NCBI GenBank assembly: GCA_903904275.1
Contig: CAIVBX010000041.1
Span: 1 to 11,581, forward strand
DNA from: an uncultured Pseudomonadota bacterium
GTDB lineage: Bacteria > Pseudomonadota > Gammaproteobacteria > Methylococcales > Methylomonadaceae
DNA length: 11,581 nt
Direction of reading: 5' to 3'
The position numbers and the translations under genes are program-made. The notes beneath the pieces were generated by a model, which worked only from the letters and a program-made list of their open reading frames with translations, ran no database searches and was not told the DNA's origin. Positions 5,379-11,581 of this stretch are shown one piece after another (the stretch's first letter is position 1; every line of letters begins with the position of its first letter).

Positions 5379-7691
5379 TTAGTCAAAATAAACAAAACAA
5401 CCACGTCCTTTATTTTTAGCTTTATAAAGTGCGGTGTCCGCATTATCAATTAGTGTTTCAGCGGTTGTGCCATGTTTTGGATAAAGACTAATTCCAATAC
5501 TCGCACCGATATGAACAATATCACCACTAAGTAATTCAAATGGTTGCGTTAAATCTGCAATGATATTAGTTGCCACCGTTGACGAATCGTTAGGCATAAC
5601 GCAATTTTCTAACACAATCACAAATTCGTCACCACCTAAACGCGCCACCATATCACTACCACGCAAGCGTTTTGTAATTCGGTTTGCAACTTGTTTTAAT
5701 AATTCATCGCCAGAAGCATGTCCTAACGTGTCATTCACCGCTTTAAATTTATCTAAATCCATCATAAATACAGCAAAGGCTTTCTTTTCCCGCTGATTTA
5801 ATTTAATTGAGAAATTCAATCGGTCTAACAATTTACGGCGATTTGGCAAACCTGTTAATGAATCAAAATAAGCCAGTTGTTTAATTTCTTTTTCAGCCAT
5901 TTTTCGTTCCGTGACATCGCGGGTAATTGATAACCGCACAATTTCGCCATTATCTGACATTGGAACAGCGTGTATTTCCATCCAACGATGTGTACCTTTA
6001 AGCCCGATAATTTCAAATTCCATTTGTAAAATTTCACCCGCAATGACTCGACGATGCAATTCTTCTGCTTTGACGCGATATTTAGGCAAGACAAAATCCA
6101 AAATTGAACAAGCAGGAATTTTATTTACCGAATCGGCTTCAAGCATTTCCAATCCTGCGGCATTTATATCTAATAATTTTCCTGCGGCATTTACAATTTG
6201 AATGCACTCTGGACTGGAATCAATAATAGTTTGTAAGCGTGTTTTGCTTTCAAATAGTTCGTGTTCAATTTCTTTTCGTTCTGTAATATCTATAAATGTC
6301 GCAATTGCACCTGTTAAGACACCATTTGCAACAATCGGTTGTGACCAGTATTCAACAGGAACAGGTATTCCATCTTTTCGCCAAAAAACTTCGTTCAAAA
6401 CATGGATGTTTTTCTGTTTTCGATACGCATTGTACATTTGACATTCTATTGACGGATAAGGTTTGCCATCCGTATACGAATGATGAATCAATTCGTGAAT
6501 ATGTTGCCCAATGACCTCATCGGCACTGTCATAACCTAGAATTTTCAAAAACGAACTATTTACGAAACGACAAAAACCTTGATTATCCACGCCATATGCA
6601 CCTTCTGCCATGGAATTCAATAAAAGAAAAATTTCCGCGTTAGATTCATGTAATTGTGTTTCTGTTTTTTTTAGTTTTCGATTGATGATAATTAACGAAA
6701 CCATAAAAAGCAGCGTTAAAAAGCCAATCACAAGCCCAATAGCCACTTTGTCTTTATATCGAAAAAAAACATCCGTTAAATCAAAATACTTTAATTCATC
6801 AGGATGAGCGCGTAACCGAAGCATTAAAACTTCAACAGGTGTGTAATCAGCAGGCGCATTAAAACCTGCAATTCCTACTGCTTTTGCAATTTCACTATCG
6901 AATTTTATATTTAGCAATGTAAGCGAAACACGACGGGAAATTTCAGGTGAAATGCCTTCTTTGACGCAAAATGCCCATTCGGGATAATGATCCGTTGAAT
7001 GTAAAATGGGCATTGTTTCTAATATAGGATGTGGTTCTAAAACCCGAATAATGGAATTTTCTCCCAGTCGAATTTTGCCTTCTTGCTCTAAATGTTCTAA
7101 CAAACCACTACGAACAAATCCTGCATCTGCATGACCTTCAAGAACATAAAATACGGATGTATCTTGCGGCATTCCTGTAAAAATATAACTTTTGGGTTTG
7201 ACATTCTTTTTTTCCAATTCCCAACGTTCCATTAGATAACCACCTAATGATTGTTCTGTCGGTGAAGCAATGATTTTGCCATTCAAATCCAATAACGTTT
7301 GAATATCTTGTCTATCTGCTCGAGTAAAAATAACCCCCGCAAATTTTGTTAATGGATGTCCTTTTTCTAACGTGATTAAGGTAGCTATCGCGTTAATGCC
7401 AATTTTATTTTTTAACAAAATGTAATTTTCAGGATTGGTCAAAATAAAATCGAGTTGATTCTTTTTGGCTGCATCCTCCAGTTCTTGATGATTTAAAGCA
7501 TCTATTTCGACATGATAACCTGATAAATTTTTCTCAAGTTCTCGCGCAAGCGGTTGCCATTGAGCGATTGTAATTTCTGTTGGTCGATACGACAAAATAC
7601 CTAAATGTAATGATTTGATTTCTTTTTCATCGGCAAACGCGAAGCCAACGTTCGTCAAAAAAATTGAGAGAATCAAAAGAAATTTTTTCAT
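5379..7691 (-). CDS. Membrane sensor diguanylate cyclase: PhnD-like periplasmic domain, PAS-PAS-GGDEF
   Basis: Predicted to make cyclic-di-GMP in response to a periplasmic ligand. The 770-residue order is: signal peptide (1-20, ending AFA); a periplasmic binding domain of the PhnD/phosphonate-binding family (about 27-300), with LHLGIL-YRP, WQPLARELEK and DFILTNPENY; one transmembrane helix (316-336); a short coiled linker; PAS domain 1 (about 350-472) and PAS domain 2 (about 482-597), each closing with a D-(I/V)-TERK motif; and a GGDEF domain (about 605-768) with DSLTGLPNRR. The catalytic motif GGDEF (686-690) is intact. The inhibitory I-site RGSD (677-680) sits five residues before it, so product inhibition is expected. 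No EAL domain is present. The ligand cannot be read off: this fold serves phosphonate, phosphate, phosphite and unrelated sensor ligands such as those of TtrS-like kinases. The gene starts just after a 30-bp palindrome and precedes trpE. Confidence 0.93.
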   Translation of the reverse strand: MKKFLLILSIFLTNVGFAFADEKEIKSLHLGILSYRPTEITIAQWQPLARELEKNLSGYHVEIDALNHQELEDAAKKNQLDFILTNPENYILLKNKIGINAIATLITLEKGHPLTKFAGVIFTRADRQDIQTLLDLNGKIIASPTEQSLGGYLMERWELEKKNVKPKSYIFTGMPQDTSVFYVLEGHADAGFVRSGLLEHLEQEGKIRLGENSIIRVLEPHPILETMPILHSTDHYPEWAFCVKEGISPEISRRVSLTLLNIKFDSEIAKAVGIAGFNAPADYTPVEVLMLRLRAHPDELKYFDLTDVFFRYKDKVAIGLVIGFLTLLFMVSLIIINRKLKKTETQLHESNAEIFLLLNSMAEGAYGVDNQGFCRFVNSSFLKILGYDSADEVIGQHIHELIHHSYTDGKPYPSIECQMYNAYRKQKNIHVLNEVFWRKDGIPVPVEYWSQPIVANGVLTGAIATFIDITERKEIEHELFESKTRLQTIIDSSPECIQIVNAAGKLLDINAAGLEMLEADSVNKIPACSILDFVLPKYRVKAEELHRRVIAGEILQMEFEIIGLKGTHRWMEIHAVPMSDNGEIVRLSITRDVTERKMAEKEIKQLAYFDSLTGLPNRRKLLDRLNFSIKLNQREKKAFAVFMMDLDKFKAVNDTLGHASGDELLKQVANRITKRLRGSDMVARLGGDEFVIVLENCVMPNDSSTVATNIIADLTQPFELLSGDIVHIGASIGISLYPKHGTTAETLIDNADTALYKAKNKGRGCFVYFD

Positions 7692-7722
7692 TTTTCACGA
7701 AATGTAAAAATAAAATCAGTAT

Positions 7723-7752
7723 GTTGTCTCAATTTTTAAAAATTGAGACAAC
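7723..7752. repeat. Perfect 30-bp palindrome, possible dapE terminator or operator
   Basis: GTTGTCTCAATTTTT (7723-7737) is followed directly by its exact reverse complement (7738-7752), with no spacer. It lies two bases after the dapE stop and 31 bases before the sensor cyclase start. As RNA it would fold into a stem of about 13 bp with a four-base loop. On the minus strand the T-rich stretch after it is imperfect (GATTTTATTTTTAC begins about five bases later), so termination is plausible but not textbook. It could also bind a dimeric regulator of the cyclase gene, because TTGAGA at its downstream edge lies 17 bases from a weak -10 (TTTTAC). Existence is certain; role is inferred. Confidence 0.9.
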
Positions 7753-7754
7753 GT

Positions 7755-8888
7755 TTATTTTTGTATCAATAAATCAATCAACATTTGCTCATAAATGTTG
7801 CTCAAAATTTCTAAATCTGCAACGCCGATGTGTTCATTAACTTTATGTATGCTGGCATTTAACGCACCTAATTCAATGACTTGTGCGCCAGTTGGTGCGA
7901 TAAAACGTCCGTCCGACGTGCCGCCACCTGTGTCATCGATGGTTTCAAAACCTGTCACTTTTTTAATTGCAGAATGCGCCGCATCGATTAACGCGCCTTT
8001 TGACGTTAAAAACGGATTTCCTGACAAACGCCAAATGATGTCATATTTCAAACCGTGACGATTTAAAATGTCTTCGGTGCGTTGTTTGATAATTTCATCC
8101 GTTAATTCGGTGCTAAAACGCAAATTAAATTGTACATTCACGTTGGCTGGAATGACATTTTCTGCACCTGCGCCGCTGTGAATGTTTGAAATTTGCAAAC
8201 TCGTCGCGGGGAAAAATTCGTTGCCTTCGCCCCAAATTTCATTCACTAAATCGTTTAACGCTGGCGTGATTTTATGAATCGGATTATCAGCAATTTCTGG
8301 ATAAGCAACATGACCTTGAATACCGTGAACCGTTAAATTTGCATTCAACGAACCGCGTCGTCCTACTCGAATCACATCACCGATTTTTTTATCGCTTGAT
8401 GGCTCACCCACTAAACACCAATCAATTTTGTCACCCCGATTTTCCAACACCTCAACGACTTTCACCACGCCATTTGTTGCCGCGCCTTCTTCGTCACTGG
8501 TGAGCATAATCGCAATTGAACCTGCGTGATTGGGGTGATTTTTTACAAATCGTTCAACCGCAGTCATAAAACACGCAATCCCACCTTTCATATCTGCCGC
8601 GCCACGTCCGTATAAATTACCGTCACGAATTGTCGGTTCAAAAGGCGGCGATTCCCACAAATTCAACGCGCCAACTGGCACAACATCGGTATGACCTAAA
8701 AATACAAACAGCGGTTTGACTTCACCACGACGCAACCACATATTTTCTGTGTCGTTAAAATTCAACCGTTCATCGATAAAGCCTAACGGCGTTAAATAAT
8801 TGGCAATTAAATCTAAACAGCCTGCGTCATTTGGCGTAACGGATTCGCGACGAATCAAATTTTTTAAAAGGTCTAGCGTGTCTGTCAT
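7755..8888 (-). CDS. dapE: Succinyl-diaminopimelate desuccinylase
   Basis: Zinc-dependent M20-family hydrolase that turns N-succinyl-LL-diaminopimelate into LL-diaminopimelate and succinate, on the route to lysine and peptidoglycan. Its 377 residues are the usual length. The metal and catalytic residues stand one residue before those of the Haemophilus enzyme as I recall it: H66 and D68 (GHTDVVP), D99 bridging (GAADMKGG), E133 catalytic and E134 (SDEEG), E162 (GEPS) and H348 (ASIHKVNE). The GRRGSL segment (177-181) and GGGTSDGRF (321-329) are typical. The start is the ATG at 8888, whose ATGA overlaps the stop of the yffB-like gene by 4 bases; an in-frame TTG two codons earlier is less likely. 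There is little ribosome-binding signal, so translation is probably coupled to the gene before. Confidence 0.96.
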   Translation of the reverse strand: MTDTLDLLKNLIRRESVTPNDAGCLDLIANYLTPLGFIDERLNFNDTENMWLRRGEVKPLFVFLGHTDVVPVGALNLWESPPFEPTIRDGNLYGRGAADMKGGIACFMTAVERFVKNHPNHAGSIAIMLTSDEEGAATNGVVKVVEVLENRGDKIDWCLVGEPSSDKKIGDVIRVGRRGSLNANLTVHGIQGHVAYPEIADNPIHKITPALNDLVNEIWGEGNEFFPATSLQISNIHSGAGAENVIPANVNVQFNLRFSTELTDEIIKQRTEDILNRHGLKYDIIWRLSGNPFLTSKGALIDAAHSAIKKVTGFETIDDTGGGTSDGRFIAPTGAQVIELGALNASIHKVNEHIGVADLEILSNIYEQMLIDLLIQK

Positions 8889-9232
8889 AAACAATGTTTT
8901 TCGTAAGCTCTGGTATCAAAACCGACTAACAAAACTGTTCCGTTATCAATCACGGGACGTTTCATCAATGTGCGATTTTGAGCAATTAACGGCAATGCGG
9001 TTTCAATTTTCGTGCAAAGTTGTTGCTGTTCAGGCGTGAGTTTTCGCCACGTCATGCCCTTACGGTTTAACAAAACTTGCCAATCCTCAAGCCGTGCCGC
9101 AAATTGTTTTAACGTTTCTAACGTCAAACCTTGACTGCGAATGTCGTGAAATGTGTACTCAATTTGATGTTCATCAAACCAAACTCGCGCTTTTTTGACG
9201 GTGTCGCAATTTGTTAAACCGTAAATAATCAT
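8885..9232 (-). CDS. yffB: Spx/ArsC-family protein, YffB-like
   Basis: Small thioredoxin-fold protein of the ArsC/Spx/MgsR group, 115 residues, cytoplasmic. The opening IIYGLTNCDTVKKARVWFDE matches E. coli YffB, as do TWRKL (61-65) and the KRPV loop (91-94). C9 is the conserved single cysteine; the other two (C72, C114) are not in conserved positions. True arsenate reductase activity is not expected; the family's role is unclear, and a glutathione-linked reductase has been suggested. Sitting directly before dapE is the same arrangement as in E. coli, a long-conserved pairing. A GGAAGG ribosome-binding site, 8 bases before the ATG, lies within the end of the upstream gene, which stops only 4 bases away. 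Confidence 0.92.
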   Translation of the reverse strand: MIIYGLTNCDTVKKARVWFDEHQIEYTFHDIRSQGLTLETLKQFAARLEDWQVLLNRKGMTWRKLTPEQQQLCTKIETALPLIAQNRTLMKRPVIDNGTVLLVGFDTRAYEKHCL

Positions 9233-9236
9233 TCAA

Positions 9237-9482
9237 TTAGCCTTCCGCGCCGCCAAGTAAATCTTCAATAGCGGGCAATTCAGGTTCTGTTTTCAAACGG
9301 ATTTTGTAAAGGTCAATGAGTTCCATTAACGCTTGTTCTAAATCGCCTAAAATTTCTTCTTCGTTTTCGATTTCATCCTCTGGCACTTCGCCTGATTCCA
9401 AATAATCTTGTTGCGTGTTGACCGAATCTTCGACCGATAAAATTGAATACATCAAAGTGGTGCTAGAAATCTCTTTGCTCAT
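9237..9482 (-). CDS. Small acidic protein of unknown function
   Basis: I do not recognise this 81-residue protein. It is strongly acidic: 22 Asp/Glu against 4 Lys/Arg, with a dense stretch at 32-49 (EVPEDEIENEEEILGDLE). The pattern after residue 41 suggests one amphipathic helix (ILGDLEQALMELIDLYKIRL), and the end is GG-rich. There are no cysteines, signal peptide or membrane segment, so it should be soluble and cytoplasmic. It looks like a real gene: an AGGA ribosome-binding site lies 7-8 bases before the ATG, it fits between queC (33 bases upstream) and the yffB-like gene (4 bases downstream), and the bases before its stop supply the next gene's ribosome-binding site. A protein-binding adaptor or small regulator is possible; that is a guess. 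Confidence 0.8.
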   Translation of the reverse strand: MSKEISSTTLMYSILSVEDSVNTQQDYLESGEVPEDEIENEEEILGDLEQALMELIDLYKIRLKTEPELPAIEDLLGGAEG

Positions 9483-9515
9483 GGTTTTTCCTCGTGTTGT
9501 AAAAAAAATAAAAAA

Positions 9516-10190
9516 TTAGTTTTGTGCGTAGCGTGTTGAATCTTCAATCCTAGCGGCTTCAAATCCTGCTTTGCGTAATCGACACGAATCACATGTTCCA
9601 CAGGCTTCGCCGTTTTCGTTGGCAGAATAACAGGAAACTGTTTGCCTATAATCCACGCCCAATTTTGTACCAGCTGAAATAATGTCTGCTTTGCTCAAAT
9701 GAATTAACGGCGTGTGAATTTTGAACGGTTCACCTTCGACGCTGGCTTTTGTGGCTAAATTTGCCATTGTTTCAAATGCGGCGATAAATTCAGGGCGACA
9801 ATCAGGATAACCCGAATAATCAACGGCATTCACACCAATAAAAATATCCTGTGCGTGTAAAACCTCTGCCCAACCTAATGCGAGTGATAAAAAAACGGTA
9901 TTTCTCGCTGGGACGTAAGTAACAGGAATACCTGTTTCTAAAGTTTGCGGCACGGCAATTTCAGAATCAGTCAACGCGCTACCTCCGATTGAACCTAAAC
10001 CTAAACTAATCACTTTTCGCATTACACCATAATCAGCAGCGATTTTTTCACCTGCTTGTAATTCGGCGTTGTTACGTTGTCCATAATCAAAACTTAACGC
10101 ATAACATTCATAACCTTGTGCTTGTGCCATGGCTAAAACGGTCACGGAATCCAATCCGCCCGAAAGTAAAACGACTGCTTTTTTTTGCAT
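9516..10190 (-). CDS. queC: 7-cyano-7-deazaguanine synthase
   Basis: ATP-dependent enzyme that converts 7-carboxy-7-deazaguanine and ammonia to preQ0, the precursor of queuosine in tRNA. At 224 residues it is the usual length. It has the PP-loop SGGLDS (10-15) near the N-terminus, SFDYGQR (33-39), PARNTVFLS (94-102), and the C-terminal zinc site with C187, C197, C200 and C203 (ACGTCDSCRLR). It takes the product of QueE, encoded directly upstream: the queE stop codon abuts this ATG with no gap, and an AAGGA ribosome-binding site lies in the last codons of queE. QueD and QueF are not in the window. Confidence 0.97.
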   Translation of the reverse strand: MQKKAVVLLSGGLDSVTVLAMAQAQGYECYALSFDYGQRNNAELQAGEKIAADYGVMRKVISLGLGSIGGSALTDSEIAVPQTLETGIPVTYVPARNTVFLSLALGWAEVLHAQDIFIGVNAVDYSGYPDCRPEFIAAFETMANLATKASVEGEPFKIHTPLIHLSKADIISAGTKLGVDYRQTVSCYSANENGEACGTCDSCRLRKAGFEAARIEDSTRYAQN

Positions 10191-10826
10191 TTATTTTCCT
10201 TGTGCGTCTTGCCACAAGAGTTTGTGAAGTTGAATTTGAAAGCGCACAGGTAATCTGTCTGCTAAAATTTTTTCTGCTAATTCGGTAGGATTTTGTGTTG
10301 GTACGACTGGTGAAAACAAAATTTGGCAACGTTGTGCTAAATCGTAATCAGCCATGATTTTTTTTGCCCAGCTGTAATCGTCATCATCGGCAATCACAAA
10401 TTTCACTTGGTCTTGAGGAGTTAGAAATTCGATGTTTTCATAACGATTTTTTTCAACTTCGCCACAACTTGGCGTTTTCAAATCCATAACTTTGACAATT
10501 CGGTTATCGACTTTTGAAACATCTAACGCGCCACTGGTTTCAAGTGACACGTTAAAATGTTCGTCAGCTAATTTTTCCAAAAGTTCCAAACATTTGGATT
10601 GTGCCAACGGTTCGCCACCTGTGACACAAACGGTTTTGCAATCGTATTTTTGAATTTCAGCCAAAATATCGGCAAGCGACATTTTTTGTCCGCCTGAAAA
10701 CGCATAACTGGTATCGCAATAATTACAACGTAATGGACAGCCCGTTAAACGCACAAAAACCGTTGGGAGTCCGACAGTATTTGATTCGCCTTGCAAAGAA
10801 TAAAAAATTTCAGAAATGCGTATCAT
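10191..10826 (-). CDS. queE: 7-carboxy-7-deazaguanine synthase, radical SAM
   Basis: Radical S-adenosylmethionine enzyme that contracts the ring of 6-carboxytetrahydropterin to 7-carboxy-7-deazaguanine, the step before QueC in queuosine synthesis. The 211 residues begin with the family signature EIFYSLQGES (6-15). The cluster-binding cysteines are C30, C34 and C37 in the standard CxxxCxxC spacing, followed by TGGEPL (69-74, SAM binding) and LETSG (95-99). The ATG at 10826 overlaps the cpoB stop as ATGA, and no ribosome-binding site is evident, so translational coupling is likely. Lying after pal-cpoB genes is a common gammaproteobacterial arrangement. Confidence 0.96.
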   Translation of the reverse strand: MIRISEIFYSLQGESNTVGLPTVFVRLTGCPLRCNYCDTSYAFSGGQKMSLADILAEIQKYDCKTVCVTGGEPLAQSKCLELLEKLADEHFNVSLETSGALDVSKVDNRIVKVMDLKTPSCGEVEKNRYENIEFLTPQDQVKFVIADDDDYSWAKKIMADYDLAQRCQILFSPVVPTQNPTELAEKILADRLPVRFQIQLHKLLWQDAQGK

Positions 10827-11581
10827 TGTGTTGGCGTACTGTTAAGTTGTTGCAATTTTTTTGCTGCAACTTCAGCAGGTTTTGAAGTCGGAAAATCTGT
10901 CATGACGCGCGTTAAATACTCTTTCGCTTTTGCGGAATTTTTCGCGTCCATTTCGATTGAACCTAATTTCAAAAGTGCATCAGGCACTTTTTGACTCGTT
11001 GGATATTTTTCTAAAACCGCATTAAAGGCTTTTTTTGCAGAAGGAATATCTTTATTCACGCGGTATGCTTCACCGAGCCAAAATTGGGCGTTATTTGCCA
11101 GTTGATTGTTTGGATCTTTAGATAATAACGCGCTAAATTGAGCAATCGCTTCTACAACTTGCCCATTTCGGAAAGCGGCAAAGGCTTCTTGATAAGGCGT
11201 TTGCGAACCTGCAACGGGTGCAGCAGAATTTGTCGAAGGTGCAACAGGTTTTGGTGCTGATGCTGATAGCGGAGGTGTTTCTGAAACAGGTTCAGCAGCA
11301 GGTTTTGCAGGTTCAGTTGCTTCTGCTGGTTTTGTTCCGTTCGCTTTATTTTCGATTTGCGTCAAACGATCATCAAAATCAGCAAACATCGCAGATTGCT
11401 TTTTTTTCAATTCTGCTAATGTGTTCGCTTGCTCTTCGAGTTTGCCATTTAATTGTTGAATTTCAGCCTGCGCTTCGTCTAATCGCGTCATCAATTCAAT
11501 CGTGCTGTTCATTGGCGCACTAACTGAAGCAGGTGTTTGAGGTGGCGCACCCATTGGATAATTTGAATTATCAATCACAGG
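10823..11581 (-). CDS. cpoB: Cell division coordinator CpoB (YbgF), partial at the N-terminus
   Basis: Periplasmic partner of the Tol-Pal system that links outer-membrane constriction to peptidoglycan synthesis at the septum. There are 252 codons before the stop. The frame stays open at the window edge, with APPQ- and Asn-rich sequence typical of a mature N-terminus, so the signal peptide and true start should lie just outside; the GTG at 11578 is not taken as the start. A heptad-like coiled coil (about residues 25-80 of the visible part), the trimerising region in E. coli, is followed by a Pro/Ala/Glu-rich linker (about 82-125) and then three TPR-like repeats, from YQEAFAAFRNGQ to the LQQLN end. 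It overlaps queE by 4 bases. By the usual order, pal and the tol genes would be expected just beyond the edge. Confidence 0.93.
   Translation of the reverse strand, partial: PVIDNSNYPMGAPPQTPASVSAPMNSTIELMTRLDEAQAEIQQLNGKLEEQANTLAELKKKQSAMFADFDDRLTQIENKANGTKPAEATEPAKPAAEPVSETPPLSASAPKPVAPSTNSAAPVAGSQTPYQEAFAAFRNGQVVEAIAQFSALLSKDPNNQLANNAQFWLGEAYRVNKDIPSAKKAFNAVLEKYPTSQKVPDALLKLGSIEMDAKNSAKAKEYLTRVMTDFPTSKPAEVAAKKLQQLNSTPTQ

Noticed and set aside
5855..6201. Overlapping open frames on both strands inside the sensor cyclase gene.
   Set aside because: They lie within a well-conserved PAS-coding stretch, have no ribosome-binding sites and resemble nothing known.
8885..9232. Arsenate reductase (ArsC) call for the 115-residue protein.
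   Set aside because: Sequence and dapE neighbourhood match YffB; only C9 is conserved and no ars genes are nearby.
11576..11578. GTG at 11578 as the start of cpoB.
   Set aside because: The frame remains open to the edge, CpoB needs a signal peptide, and the visible start reads like the mature N-terminus, so the gene is treated as partial.

Overview
The window looks like chromosomal DNA of a moderately AT-rich gammaproteobacterium. The evidence is the gene order cpoB-queE-queC, an Spx/ArsC-like gene coupled to dapE (the E. coli yffB-dapE arrangement), a Pseudomonas-like TrpE, and a classical di-heme cytochrome c peroxidase. The genus cannot be fixed from the sequence alone. The Thiotrichales/Beggiatoa side of the class is a guess.

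All genes but one lie on the minus strand. Reading that strand from the right edge, the first block is a tightly packed run: cpoB (its signal-peptide end lies outside the window), queE, queC, a small acidic protein of unknown function, an Spx/ArsC-like YffB protein, and dapE. Two junctions are 4-base ATGA overlaps and one is a stop codon abutting a start codon. The run therefore probably forms one transcript joining cell-envelope constriction, queuosine precursor synthesis and lysine/diaminopimelate synthesis. It ends at a perfect 30-bp palindrome two bases after dapE. The next gene encodes a membrane-bound sensor diguanylate cyclase with a periplasmic PhnD-like ligand-binding domain and two PAS domains. 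Then come trpE and trpG, the two subunits of anthranilate synthase. They are separated by a complete StbD/RelE-type toxin-antitoxin pair on the same strand. A strong bidirectional terminator separates trpG from the convergent gene.

The only plus-strand gene is a secreted di-heme cytochrome c peroxidase at 1487-2491. Divergent from it, and running off the left edge, is an EAL-CBS-GGDEF protein of cyclic-di-GMP metabolism. Its upstream region carries a good match to a PhoB (Pho) box with a -10 element at the same spacing as in E. coli phoA.

Most of the content is ordinary housekeeping. The points worth a second look are the Pho-box-like site in front of the cyclic-di-GMP gene, the toxin-antitoxin pair inserted between trpE and trpG, the missing distal histidine in the peroxidase, the 30-bp palindrome, and the unidentified acidic small protein. 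I see no tRNA, rRNA, CRISPR array, insertion sequence or phage gene, and no obvious new multigene system.
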